A stretch of DNA of 64,000 bases from Hyphomicrobium_A sp964493785 (GCA_964493785.1 CAZBPM010000012.1:62001-126000); one strand, 5' to 3'. Shown: positions 8,779 through 17,849, counted from the stretch's first letter. The notes: generated from the letters alone by a model not told the origin. Program-made: numbers and translations.

Positions 8779-9630
8779 TCAGATGATCCCGGCCTCTAAA
8801 AGCTGACGGTAGCGGATCACCCGATTTAGGCTGAGCAAGCCCTCAGCCGGCGCGATGGGCACATTTTCATTCAGCGGCACCAGTTTGCGCGGCGTCCAGA
8901 ATTCTCCCGGCGGCTCCAACGCTCGGTCAAGCTCCAAGCTGTAGCTGAAAAGTGCGAAATCGTCGGCATAAAGACGTTGGGTGAGAGCGATCGCCTGCGG
9001 GGTATAGAAGGTCTTGAGCTTTTCGCTCGCGCCGCGCGCGTGTGGAATGCTGTCCTCCACCTCGAAGTTGGAAATGAAACGTCGCAGCGCATTGCGAAGT
9101 GCGGCGATGTTCTCGAGGTAGAAGATTGCTTCGTACTTCACCTTGGGAAGGCCGAGGTTGATCCATTGCGGACTAAAGTGCGCGTCTAGTCGCCGGACTG
9201 GGTGTGCTGCGAGTGCTAAAAGGAACGCCTCGAAACTGGCTGGCCTCTCTCCGCGCAACTCAGGGTAAAGGTGGATTTGGCCATGCATCGCCTTGTCGAG
9301 ATAGGCCGAAAGCGCCCGTGTATAGGGGTTGCGCACGCATGAGATGACCAGACGTGGTCCTCCGCGACCAAGCTCGGAAAAGCCGTGCCGGGTTAAACAG
9401 TCATCGGCGATGTGAGGGTACCGGTCGTGCTGGAAGGTGCTGCGGCCTTCGCTGCGATACCGGCCTGCCTGCGCGAGTTTCAGGCTGTTCTTGACGGTAG
9501 AGCAGCCGCTCTTGGGATTGTTGATGTAGACGACGGGCAGTTGAGGCGTCCACCAGACATCGAGATAGCCCTTTAGGCCAAATGCGATTGCAAGGCAGCG
9601 TCTGATCAGACGCCGTGGCCTGCTCACCAT
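8779..9630 (-). CDS. Sulfotransferase family 2-like protein
   Basis: A 283-residue protein with the two nucleotide-binding motifs of PAPS-dependent carbohydrate sulfotransferases of the HNK-1/chondroitin type: INNPKSGCSTVKNSL (5'-phosphosulfate loop, about residues 36-50) and RLVISCVRNPYTRALSAYLDK (3'-phosphate binding, about residues 97-117). It probably moves sulfate from PAPS to a sugar of the local polysaccharide. There is no cleavable signal peptide, so it would act in the cytoplasm on lipid-linked intermediates. It is transcribed toward fnlA with a 290-base gap, so it may have its own promoter. The acceptor is unknown, and no PAPS-synthesis gene lies in this window. Confidence 0.78.
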   Translation of the reverse strand: MVSRPRRLIRRCLAIAFGLKGYLDVWWTPQLPVVYINNPKSGCSTVKNSLKLAQAGRYRSEGRSTFQHDRYPHIADDCLTRHGFSELGRGGPRLVISCVRNPYTRALSAYLDKAMHGQIHLYPELRGERPASFEAFLLALAAHPVRRLDAHFSPQWINLGLPKVKYEAIFYLENIAALRNALRRFISNFEVEDSIPHARGASEKLKTFYTPQAIALTQRLYADDFALFSYSLELDRALEPPGEFWTPRKLVPLNENVPIAPAEGLLSLNRVIRYRQLLEAGII

Positions 9631-9789
9631 CTGAGAGCGCTCCCGAGGTCAAGTCGCCAATCTACTAGTTGAAGGGCGATGCTGAGGCGAGAGCCGACGG
9701 CTGGTCGATTCCATTCGGCTGTGCAGAATGGGTCAGGCCACGACCACAAGTCGCGACGGCCAGCTTCGTTTACAACTATAATCGCGCAC

Positions 9790-10659
9790 ATGCCCCACGA
9801 CACCGCTCCGAATTCGGCCCTATCGAGACGTGCTTTTCCGCGAAGGTACGCAGCGACCCACGTAAGCTACGCTACGAAAAACTTGTCGCAAGCCGCCGCG
9901 ATGCTGCGGAAGAGTTGCCGAATTCACAACCTCGACCTCAAGATCCTTGGGCCTCACTCGGCGTCGATCCACGATCTCGTCCGGCGGCATCCAGATATTA
10001 TGTCAAACGCTCGGGGCGCAGGGTATTGGCTGTGGAAGCCATGGATCATCTTGGACACACTGCGCAGTGTGCCTGATGGGACGATTGTCCTCTACACCGA
10101 TGTCGCCATGACGATTGTCGGCGATCTCTCCCCGCTTCTGGCGCTCGCGAATGACTATCCGATCGTCCTGTTCGAGCGTCGACACGAAGCGTTGCAGCGG
10201 ACGTGTACGAAGCGCGACTGCTTCGTTCTCCTCGATGCGGATGACCCTCGTCATTGGGACGTGCCGCAACTCATGGGGGGCGTGCAGCTCTACCGCGCCG
10301 GAGCCGCCGCGCGCGATTTCGTCGCTCAGGTATTCGATGCGTGTTCGGACCCGCGCGTGCTCACGGATATTGAAAATGTGATGGGCCGGCCGAACCTGCC
10401 GGAATTTCTCTACCATCGCCACGATCAGTCGGTGTTGACGATCCTGGCACGCAGGAACGAGCTCCCGGTCTTTCCCGATCCGACGCAATTTGGGCCTTCG
10501 GATGGTGCCCGCAATTGGCCTGAACGCGCCGACGGCATCGAGCGTCCGCCGGTGCAGTATCGTCACCCGCTCTATGTCCACAGACGACGCAACACCTATT
10601 GGCCTGTTTGGGCGTGGAGACGGCTGCGCGGTTGTTACAGCGCCGGGCGACCAATTTGA
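9790..10659 (+). CDS. Putative glycosyltransferase with YWLWKP motif
   Basis: A protein of about 289 residues. The segment ARGAGYWLWKPWII followed by TIVLYTDVAMTIVGDLSPLL resembles a group of uncharacterised bacterial GT-A proteins in which the G-Y-W-x-W-K-P motif precedes a Y-T-D acidic motif, probably the metal/nucleotide site. FLYHRHDQSVLT near residue 210 is also shared by that group. The frame is open from 9679; I chose the ATG at 9790 because homology-like sequence begins only at YAATHVSYATKN, but no good ribosome-binding site decides it. It stands divergent from the sulfotransferase and convergent with the fucosyltransferase. Substrate unknown. Confidence 0.65.
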   Translation: MPHDTAPNSALSRRAFPRRYAATHVSYATKNLSQAAAMLRKSCRIHNLDLKILGPHSASIHDLVRRHPDIMSNARGAGYWLWKPWIILDTLRSVPDGTIVLYTDVAMTIVGDLSPLLALANDYPIVLFERRHEALQRTCTKRDCFVLLDADDPRHWDVPQLMGGVQLYRAGAAARDFVAQVFDACSDPRVLTDIENVMGRPNLPEFLYHRHDQSVLTILARRNELPVFPDPTQFGPSDGARNWPERADGIERPPVQYRHPLYVHRRRNTYWPVWAWRRLRGCYSAGRPI

Positions 10660-10686
10660 TCTTGGTGGGCGGCCGACCCGGGACGG

Positions 10687-11706
10687 TTAGCTGAGGCTGC
10701 AGTATAGCTTTCGCAGTGCGGCGCGGCCAGCGGGAAACATCCGCACGATCTTGCGAGCGAGCCGGAGGGGCCACGGGCGCTTCGTCTCCGCCGTTGCCAG
10801 CCGCTCGATCCAGCGGACCGGCACCCGAGCGGCGCCACCTGATGACAGCAAGCCCTCGATGTGGTCAACGGCAAATGCCGGGCTGAGCTCATATCGGATC
10901 TTGTCGTCGGCAAAGGGTGGTGCAGCGGCGATCTCGGCCAATGCGTCTGGGCTATCGTCGAGAGTGATCACGTGGCGAACGAGGTCGTCCAGCGTTGCAA
11001 ATTCTCTCGCATTTACGAACGCGGACGCGTTGAAGTCGCCGGCCGCCTCCGGTGCGCCCCAGTAGATCGGAACCGACCCAGCAAGGAACGGATTGACCAG
11101 CTTTTCCGTCACGTATCCAGGCGATATCTGGTTCTCGAACGCTATGTTGAAACGAGCTTGGCTTTGCGCGTCGATCAGTGCCTCGCGATCGGGGAGGTGT
11201 CGGCCGCGATTGTTCAGGTACCGGCCGAGACTATCGACCGGGCGAACCTCGTCGAGACGCAGAAAAAACTCGGTGCGAATAGTCGGGTTGTTCGAAGCCA
11301 CGAAGGTGCAGAACCGCTGCTTGCGAGGGCCGCGACGGTCGCCAGTCAACTTTCCGATCGCGTTGGGCGCCATAGGGTCCCACCAGTCGACCCATTCGAG
11401 CCAGTTCGGAACGCGCAGCCAGCGTGGGCCCAAAATGCAGGCAGGAGCAAACCCGAGATAGAGATCGAATATCGAGGCCTTCGGATCTTGAGCCTCGGCG
11501 GTCCACCAGACACGGAGCGGCCGGTTGCCGGGTACCGAGGGAAGAGGGTCTGTGCCGAACACGCCGCAGACCTGCACGTCGCGGCCCACCGCGTCGATGG
11601 CCACGGAATAGCGGGTCGAAAGTTCGCGCACGAGAAACGACTGGGCCGCGTCGAAGCCTTGGTAGAAATTGTGAAAGCTGATCGACAAGCTCGGCCTAGC
11701 CGTCAT
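10687..11706 (-). CDS. Alpha-1,3-fucosyltransferase, family GT10
   Basis: Transfers L-fucose from GDP-fucose to a glycan. The GT10 signature is clear in the C-terminal half: FNIAFENQISPGYVTEKL, followed by NPFLAGSVPIYWGAPE, and the upstream KQRFCTFVASN block. This is the same core as in Helicobacter FutA and eukaryotic Lewis-type enzymes. The donor is made by gmd and fcl in the neighbouring operon. Starts at 11706 (339 residues) and 11721 (344 residues) are both possible; neither has a strong ribosome-binding site. No heptad-repeat tail like that of Helicobacter is seen. It ends 27 bases from the convergent GT at 10659, and the gene upstream is the sulfatase-GT25 fusion. Confidence 0.9.
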   Translation of the reverse strand: MTARPSLSISFHNFYQGFDAAQSFLVRELSTRYSVAIDAVGRDVQVCGVFGTDPLPSVPGNRPLRVWWTAEAQDPKASIFDLYLGFAPACILGPRWLRVPNWLEWVDWWDPMAPNAIGKLTGDRRGPRKQRFCTFVASNNPTIRTEFFLRLDEVRPVDSLGRYLNNRGRHLPDREALIDAQSQARFNIAFENQISPGYVTEKLVNPFLAGSVPIYWGAPEAAGDFNASAFVNAREFATLDDLVRHVITLDDSPDALAEIAAAPPFADDKIRYELSPAFAVDHIEGLLSSGGAARVPVRWIERLATAETKRPWPLRLARKIVRMFPAGRAALRKLYCSLS

Positions 11707-11757
11707 GGCAGGCCCACACATTCGGCTGCGGGATCAAATTGCAGAAGAGGCAGTGCA

Positions 11758-14157
11758 TCATGTGTGCCGGACTTTCTGCCACTGCCGCCGCAATGCGATT
11801 TGCATGAGTTCGATCGGCGTGAACGGGCGTTGCAGTCGCCGGTTCGTCATGGTGGTCGGAGTGATCGCCTCGTCGTGGTGCCTCAGCGTTGGTACGTCGA
11901 AGCTGAAGTTCGCCACTCCATGCTTGTCGGTCGCCTCCAGATAATGATCCACGGGCTCAGTCCAACGGTCGGCTTTGGCCAACAGGCGAGCTGCGTCCGC
12001 TGGTGCTATCGCGTAGCCGAATGTTCCGTAGGTTGACCCCGTTGGACACAGGAAGACCCGTTGGTCGTTCAACTTCTCGGTCGTCGGCACCAGCGGACGA
12101 TTGCCACTCGGATTGAATCCAAGGCGCACTATCCCGCGTTGGACGAGTGACTTGGTCATCTCGAGCTGTTGCAGAAAACCAGGGAGGATATCGATATCAT
12201 CCTCCAGAACGACATAGGTTCGGTCACCGGCGGCGCACCGCTGCCACAAGATGTAGTGGCTCGCAAAGCAGCCAATCTCACAGGGGGCGAGCACACATCC
12301 GCCACTGCGACGGGATTGACCCGGATCATGGCGGGATACTGGGACATGTTCTCCGCGTTCCGCATCGACGGCTGGAAAGAGAGAAAACTCGATCCCCTGC
12401 TTTTGCATGATTTCTGCAATGCGCTCGCGTCGCAGCTTGTCCTGCTCGCGATTGATGACGATGATCTCCATGTCCTCCGGTGTGGGACTTGGTCGCGCAT
12501 TTTGCTGAGGTGCGGTGCCGGGCGCCACTTCGTCTTCATTGACCGGAACCCAAGTTGCGGTGCGCTTGAAGCCAGTGAGAAATCTCCGTTGCGCTGGCGG
12601 GGCTCCGAACGGTCCTTCGCCGTACAACGGCCTGATGTACGCCCGGTCATAGCCGAAGGCGGCCAGTATCGCGGGAAACAATTCGAAGTGCGAAAGTTTG
12701 TTGCGGCAGCGCCGCGAGGCTTCCTTGAGTTCGGTGCGCAGCGGCTCACTTTCGGTTATCGCAAAGAACGGTACCATCGCTTCTCCCACAGCGATGTTCG
12801 GCCCGGTGCTGCCGTGCGATCCCTCGTACCCCTTGTCCATCAAGCTCTGGCCGTGGTCGGACGTGTAGAAGATGGCAGTTGTCCGTAGGTCAATGTGGGG
12901 CACGATCCTGCGAAAGAAGCCGTCGACGCTCCAGCGCAAACCGTTCTTGTAGTGGGCGATCAGCTCTGCCCTTCTGGGCAAGTCCTCGGTTGGAAAGTGT
13001 GCCTCTCCAACGGGGTATTTGTCGTCGTAAGGGCTGTGCAGTCCGTATTTGTCTACATAGATCAGTGCCGGGGCGGGATCTTTGAGCGCTTCGATGAGGC
13101 GATTAGCGACCTCCACGTCCCTGCTGCAGTTTTCGGCCGGTGGGATTGGGATGTGCTGATCGATGAAGCTCGCCTCGCGCAAGGTCATGCCGCTGTGGAG
13201 CCACCATGAGTCCGTCGAGAATCCATCGACATAGACGGTCTTGAACCCCGCCGCGTGCGCATACTGCCAGATATTGGGGCCTGCGAAATTGAGGCCACCC
13301 GAGAGCTGATAGCGCAAGTCGTCGGATCGAACCCCGTAGCGGAAGATAGTGCGGGAGTAGGACGAGCAGTTGTGGCTCGATATCGCAACTCCCATGTCCA
13401 TCAGCCGGTCCCCGAGGCCGGCGAGGTACGGCGTCGTGTCGAGCGACGGATTTGCGAGGGAGAGATAATCTCCGCGCACGCTTTCATCCATGACCAGTAT
13501 GACTTTGTTGATCGGTGGAGATCGAGGCGGAGAGATAGTGACGTGGAGGGGCTCTTTCGGGGGCGTCATGTCCTTACGAAGAATATGAATGAGCAGTTGA
13601 ATGGGAATTCTCGATATCGTCGGCTGTGGGGGCGACCAGCGTGTGAGGGCAATAAGAAAGATACCCGTCAGGCCTGCGATGATCGGCAGCGTAAGCCAAT
13701 TGCTGCTGTAGGGTGCCTGCGGTGGCCAGACGAAAATCGCGGTGGCCAAAGCTCCGGCAGCTAAAACGGGCACGATCTGCCGGTAGTAGCTGCGGAACGC
13801 ATCGCCAGCCATGTCGCGCTCACGCCACAGCAACTCGATGACGTCCTCATCGAAGTAGATCCGCTTATCAATGTGGCATCCGGAGATACTGCGATACGCG
13901 ACTAGGGCCATACCGCTGAGCACGAAGTAGAGAACAAAAAAGACGCGAATGGCGTCATTTTCAATGAAGGGCGAAAGAAACGGGGCGGCTGCGGCCGCAA
14001 GGTAGACGCCGTGGAATGCGCACAGCCTAAGTGCGCGTCCGCTGCGGTGCGCCGGTGAGAACCTGCTGTACATTCCATAGTCGGCCTGGATAAAGCGGTA
14101 ACCGGCTCCCGCAATCGCTACGAGAGTGGTCAACTTCAGCACCGTGACTAGATCCAT
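11758..14157 (-). CDS. Fusion of membrane phosphoethanolamine-transferase-like sulfatase domain and GT25 glycosyltransferase
   Basis: A 799-residue protein with two enzymatic parts. Residues 1-180 contain about five hydrophobic segments. Residues 215-530 resemble the EptA/MCR branch of the alkaline phosphatase superfamily: VILVMDESVRGDYLSL (metal-ligand Glu), NCSSYSR where relatives carry the nucleophile, and FYTSDHGQSL with a downstream GSHG histidine. Residues 563-760 resemble GT25 LPS galactosyltransferases: IIVINREQDKLRRERIA, LAPCEIGCFASHYILW and YVVLEDDIDILPGF, with no hydrophobic helix between the two. In EptA the catalytic domain is periplasmic while GT25 enzymes use cytosolic nucleotide sugars, so the topology is puzzling. 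A GTG at 14190 is an alternative start; the ATG at 14157 follows AGGA. Possibly coupled with the downstream GT10 gene. Confidence 0.82.
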   Translation of the reverse strand: MDLVTVLKLTTLVAIAGAGYRFIQADYGMYSRFSPAHRSGRALRLCAFHGVYLAAAAAPFLSPFIENDAIRVFFVLYFVLSGMALVAYRSISGCHIDKRIYFDEDVIELLWRERDMAGDAFRSYYRQIVPVLAAGALATAIFVWPPQAPYSSNWLTLPIIAGLTGIFLIALTRWSPPQPTISRIPIQLLIHILRKDMTPPKEPLHVTISPPRSPPINKVILVMDESVRGDYLSLANPSLDTTPYLAGLGDRLMDMGVAISSHNCSSYSRTIFRYGVRSDDLRYQLSGGLNFAGPNIWQYAHAAGFKTVYVDGFSTDSWWLHSGMTLREASFIDQHIPIPPAENCSRDVEVANRLIEALKDPAPALIYVDKYGLHSPYDDKYPVGEAHFPTEDLPRRAELIAHYKNGLRWSVDGFFRRIVPHIDLRTTAIFYTSDHGQSLMDKGYEGSHGSTGPNIAVGEAMVPFFAITESEPLRTELKEASRRCRNKLSHFELFPAILAAFGYDRAYIRPLYGEGPFGAPPAQRRFLTGFKRTATWVPVNEDEVAPGTAPQQNARPSPTPEDMEIIVINREQDKLRRERIAEIMQKQGIEFSLFPAVDAERGEHVPVSRHDPGQSRRSGGCVLAPCEIGCFASHYILWQRCAAGDRTYVVLEDDIDILPGFLQQLEMTKSLVQRGIVRLGFNPSGNRPLVPTTEKLNDQRVFLCPTGSTYGTFGYAIAPADAARLLAKADRWTEPVDHYLEATDKHGVANFSFDVPTLRHHDEAITPTTMTNRRLQRPFTPIELMQIALRRQWQKVRHT

Positions 14158-14533
14158 ATTCCTGGCGTCCTGCGACAGCGGAGTTCTCACCGAAGGGACA
14201 GCAGCGTACGAACCGGCAATTGATGGGACAAGGCAAGTGGACAGCCTGATCAGTTTGGCTGGGGATTTCCGCGCACGGTTGCTGGTTCGCTACAGCCTGC
14301 GCATGCTGGCCGTGGTGGCATGTCTCGGCCCGCCGTGCGCGACATCTCTGTAACGCCGTTGTGCGCGTGAAGTGGTGCTGCAAAGCGCTCGATTCCAAGG
14401 TCGTGGGGAGGTTGCTCGTAAAAATGGTGTTGAGGACCTTAGCTCGCGCGGCACTTGATGCATTGATTGCCCGAGACGGGTCGACAAGGGTCCAGCGCAT
14501 AGGGCATACCGGGCCCTTCGCTCGGGAGAACTC
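14158..14533. promoter_or_regulatory. Divergent intergenic region
   Basis: About 375 bases between the minus-strand fusion gene and the plus-strand GT4 gene. No gene could be supported. It should carry divergent promoters for the two halves of the island. A good ribosome-binding site GGGAGAA precedes the ATG at 14534. I cannot identify the promoter boxes. Confidence 0.4.
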
Positions 14534-15667
14534 ATGAAAATCGCGGTGCTCGATCACTACAATGCGGGCACCGCGCTGCACAAGGACTCCATCACAACGC
14601 CGCTGGTGTTGAAGTCTTTAGGGCACACGGTGGAGCTGCTTTCGTGCGATCCTGCCGTCACCACCCCAGTGAGCATTCAGGACCTCAGAGTCGAGCCCGT
14701 AGCGCAATGCGGGTGGCGCCGCGGCGATTTCGATTGTGTCGTAGCAATCTCGCGGTTTGATCATTCGCTCACCAGCATACTCCGTGAGATCAAGGCAGCA
14801 GGGATGCCGTTGATCGTCAAAGGCGACACGGACGGAACGCTCGGATTTCCATTGCGTCCGAACTACCTGCGCATAAGGCCAATGCTGGACGATCCGGCCA
14901 ATACATTTCGCCATTTGAAATGGCGGCTTCCAGTGCGTCATTGGGTTGGTCGCAAGCTCGAGCACGTGGCGCTTGCCGAGCGGGTTGTCGTCGAAAGTCC
15001 GGGTGCCGCTGCCAATCTCGGACAGGTGCTTCGACACTGGGGCTTGACCCAGCATCTTTCCAAAGTTCGCTTCATTCCCAATCAGGTGGCCCAGGAAGTT
15101 ATCGACGCACCGATACACACCAGCAAACCAAAGGCTATCGTTTCCGTCGGCAGGTGGGATGATATGAGGTGCAAGGGCGCCGATCTGCTTGCGCCCGTCG
15201 TGCGCAACCTGCTGCAAACTAGGAACGACTACTCCGTTACGATCGTCGGAAGCGGTGTCGAAGAGGTGAGAAGGAGATTGGGCGACCACGAGGTCGGGCG
15301 CGTCAGGTTCCTCGATCAGGTCGACTTTCCCGAGGTGCAAAAGCTCATTCTGCAATCCCGGGTCGTGCTTGTTCCGTCTCGGCTCGAGAGCTTTTCGTTC
15401 GTATCCGCTGAGGCTCTATGTACCGGCGCCTCTGTCGTCGTCACACCGATAGAGTCACTGACCTATCTTGCCGGCGGGGGCATCTGGGGCACCGTGGCTA
15501 GGGACTTCTCGGCTGAAGCAATCACGGCTGCGCTGCTGAGCGAGATCCAGCGGTGGGAGACCGGCCAGCATGCACCTGAAGCAATCGCTGCATTCTGGCG
15601 CGGCAGGCTGGCACCGAGTGCGACCGCGGTGCAGTGGTCAAAGCTCCTCCAAGAGGTCGTGGCGTGA
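14534..15667 (+). CDS. GT4-like glycosyltransferase
   Basis: A 377-residue GT-B type enzyme and first gene of the plus-strand half of the island. The C-terminal domain has IVSVGRWDDMRCKGADLL, VTIVGSGVEEVRRRL, VRFLDQVDFPEVQKLI and the donor-binding VLVPSRLESFSFVSAEAL segment, where the E of S-R-x-E is the expected GT4 sugar-nucleotide contact. The N-terminal acceptor domain is less conserved. The ATG is preceded by GGGAGAACTC. The gap to the next gene is 101 bases. Donor and acceptor unknown. Confidence 0.85.
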   Translation: MKIAVLDHYNAGTALHKDSITTPLVLKSLGHTVELLSCDPAVTTPVSIQDLRVEPVAQCGWRRGDFDCVVAISRFDHSLTSILREIKAAGMPLIVKGDTDGTLGFPLRPNYLRIRPMLDDPANTFRHLKWRLPVRHWVGRKLEHVALAERVVVESPGAAANLGQVLRHWGLTQHLSKVRFIPNQVAQEVIDAPIHTSKPKAIVSVGRWDDMRCKGADLLAPVVRNLLQTRNDYSVTIVGSGVEEVRRRLGDHEVGRVRFLDQVDFPEVQKLILQSRVVLVPSRLESFSFVSAEALCTGASVVVTPIESLTYLAGGGIWGTVARDFSAEAITAALLSEIQRWETGQHAPEAIAAFWRGRLAPSATAVQWSKLLQEVVA

Positions 15668-15768
15668 TTTTTGCGGTGATCTGATCGAGTCCAGTGTTTC
15701 GACATTGTTCCTTGTCAGGCCTGCATCGTAGATACAGGCGAGCGACTGACCTGAGAGAGGTATGTCTC

Positions 15769-16707
15769 GTGACAATACCCGGGACGATCGCAGTTCTTGC
15801 CGGTACTGGGTTCATCGGACGGCATATCGCGGATCTCTGGCCCAAGACCGCAAAGCTAAACGAGAAACTGCGCATCCTGGTGCACCGCTCCCGGCCGGAT
15901 TGGGTTCTTCAGCCCCATGTCCAGCTGTGCTCTGTGGACTTGGAGAGCCGTGCGTCGTTGGCTGCTGCCCTCTCGGGCTGCGATGGTGTGATCAATCTGC
16001 TGCGTCCCGACGGCAGCGGCCGCACAGCTTCGATCATGGGCAATGTACTTGCCGCTCTGCCAACCGATGCACAGGTCCTGGTGCATGCCAGCAGCATCGA
16101 TGTCTACGGCAAGGCGGGAGGAAGGATCGTCACTGAGGCAAGCCCTAGTGTCCCGTGTACGCCCTATGCTCAGGAGCATCTTGCCATGGAAGGGTTGGTG
16201 GCGCAGGCATTCATTCCCGTCACCACGCTTCGCCTCGGGGCTGTGTTTGGTTCTGGGGGCAGAAACCTCCTGCGTATGGCTCATCAGGTCGCGAACGAAC
16301 CTGCCGCCAAACTGGCGCTTCGCCGCGCGCTGAACGGTCGACGCCGCTTTCACCTCGTGTCTGTCGAGTTCGTCGCGGCGGCCATCGTGAGGCTTGCGAC
16401 GCGCGAGGTGGAGGCCCCAGGGCTGTTGCTTCTGACGGAGGACGTCGACGAGGACAATCATTTCGCTTTTGTGCAATCGAGGTTTGCAGCTGCTTTCGGC
16501 CGCTTCGTGCCGCGGGTCGGATTTGCCCCCAGTTCGCTGTTGACTGCTGCGGGCGCGCTGCAGGGCCGGTCTGTGGTCGACCCACTGCGGCGGTTTTCGA
16601 ATGCGCGCGCTGGTGGGCTCGGTCTCAGTGCCCCTTGTTCCTTTTCCGAGAGCATTGATCGCTATGCCGCCAGACTCGCGCATGAGTGGAAGCTGAGAGC
16701 GTCATGA
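15769..16707 (+). CDS. NAD-dependent epimerase/dehydratase family protein with altered YxxxK
   Basis: A 312-residue extended SDR. The Rossmann loop VLAGTGFIGRHIAD is at the N terminus and VHASSIDVYGKAGG marks the serine region. The position where SDR epimerases have Y-x-x-x-K reads YAQEHLAME, so the lysine is a histidine; catalysis may be altered or lost. LRLGAVFGSGGRN follows as in nucleotide-sugar epimerases. The frame is open from 15694, but GTG at 15769 follows GAGAGAGG by eight bases and starts just before the Rossmann strand. It overlaps the next glycosyltransferase by four bases. Likely modifies a nucleotide sugar for this glycan; the exact reaction is unknown. Confidence 0.75.
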   Translation: MTIPGTIAVLAGTGFIGRHIADLWPKTAKLNEKLRILVHRSRPDWVLQPHVQLCSVDLESRASLAAALSGCDGVINLLRPDGSGRTASIMGNVLAALPTDAQVLVHASSIDVYGKAGGRIVTEASPSVPCTPYAQEHLAMEGLVAQAFIPVTTLRLGAVFGSGGRNLLRMAHQVANEPAAKLALRRALNGRRRFHLVSVEFVAAAIVRLATREVEAPGLLLLTEDVDEDNHFAFVQSRFAAAFGRFVPRVGFAPSSLLTAAGALQGRSVVDPLRRFSNARAGGLGLSAPCSFSESIDRYAARLAHEWKLRAS

Positions 16708-17849
16708 GGATTTTGCTCTCCAGCCTTTCGCTCCATTCCGAGCACGGCACTGGAACGGCCCAGCGAACAAGGTATCTCGCCCGCTACCTTTCGCGATCGG
16801 GAGCTCAGTGCTCAGTGGTTACGATGGAGGATGGAGATCTAGCGACCGAGCTGCAGCAAGCTGGCATCTCCGTATATGCGACCGGCCATATACGTGCGCC
16901 CTACCACATTCCTTTGCTCAATTTTCGCCGACTTTCCAAGCTCGTTGCCGAAGCAGATGCCGTGCACATACTCGGATACTGGAATCTTCTCTCCGTCGTT
17001 GTTGCATGGCTCGCGCGCAAGCATCACAGGCCGTATGTTCTATCAGCGGCGGGAGAGTTTGCCGCTCTCGATAAAAGCAGCGCCGTAAAGCGGACCTTCC
17101 ATCGCCTCCTGGGCCGCAGAATGATCGACGGCGCGCTCGCTATCATCGCGATCACGGAGCTGGAGAAGAGCCAGATATCGAGCCGTCTGGGGATTGCTGC
17201 GGACCGCATCCTCGTTCTGCCGAACGGCGTGGAAGCCTTAGACGCAGCAGACCCTCATCGGCATTCCAATGGGCCGCCCGCGATCCTGTTCATGGGACGG
17301 CTCGCTACCATCAAGGGGTCCGACCTGCTGCTGGAAGCATTTGCCAATGTCGCCGCTCGTTTTCCTGATGTGCGCCTCATCATGGCTGGTCCGGATGGAG
17401 GGTTGTTGAGCAGCCTGAAGCGGCGCTGCGAAGCTTTGCGCCTATCGGAGCGTGTGACTTTTCCGGGCTACATGGGGGAAGCGGCGCGGGATGCCGCCTA
17501 CAAAGATGCGCTGCTCGTCGCGGTGCCTTCGCGCGATGAGGCAATGAGCCTGGTTGCGCTCGAAGCTGGTGCGCACGCCAAACCGGTGCTGATCACTGAT
17601 CGTTGTGGTCTGGACGAGGTGGAAAGAGTGGGCGGCGGTCGTGTGGCACCGGCGACTGTTCAGGGCTTAACGGATGCGCTCGCGCAGCTTCTGTCGGAGC
17701 GCGAAAGGCTTGGCGAGGCGGGTGCGAGGATGCGCGCATACGTCGAAATGCACTACAGCTGGCGGGAGGTCGTGCGGCAGCTCCTACAATTTCTCGGCGA
17801 GCACGGCTGCGCGTTGCGCGGCAAGACACATGTGGACAGTGCAATTTAG
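16704..17849 (+). CDS. GT4 glycosyltransferase
   Basis: A 381-residue GT-B enzyme starting MRILLSSLSLHSEHGTGTA. The C-terminal domain shows ILFMGRLATIKGSDLLLEAF, RLIMAGPDGGLLSSLKRR, VTFPGYMG and VAVPSRDEAMSLVALEA, with the acidic residue of the S-R-D-E/A region replacing the usual E-x-F-G-x-x-x-x-E spacing. The start overlaps the SDR stop (ATGA), so the two are co-translated. It is one of two GT4 enzymes in the plus-strand half. Substrate unknown. Confidence 0.86.
   Translation: MRILLSSLSLHSEHGTGTAQRTRYLARYLSRSGAQCSVVTMEDGDLATELQQAGISVYATGHIRAPYHIPLLNFRRLSKLVAEADAVHILGYWNLLSVVVAWLARKHHRPYVLSAAGEFAALDKSSAVKRTFHRLLGRRMIDGALAIIAITELEKSQISSRLGIAADRILVLPNGVEALDAADPHRHSNGPPAILFMGRLATIKGSDLLLEAFANVAARFPDVRLIMAGPDGGLLSSLKRRCEALRLSERVTFPGYMGEAARDAAYKDALLVAVPSRDEAMSLVALEAGAHAKPVLITDRCGLDEVERVGGGRVAPATVQGLTDALAQLLSERERLGEAGARMRAYVEMHYSWREVVRQLLQFLGEHGCALRGKTHVDSAI

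Noticed and set aside
10861..12036. Plus-strand frame of 391 residues across the GT10 gene and the fusion gene
   Set aside because: Antisense to two recognised genes; composition is not protein-like.
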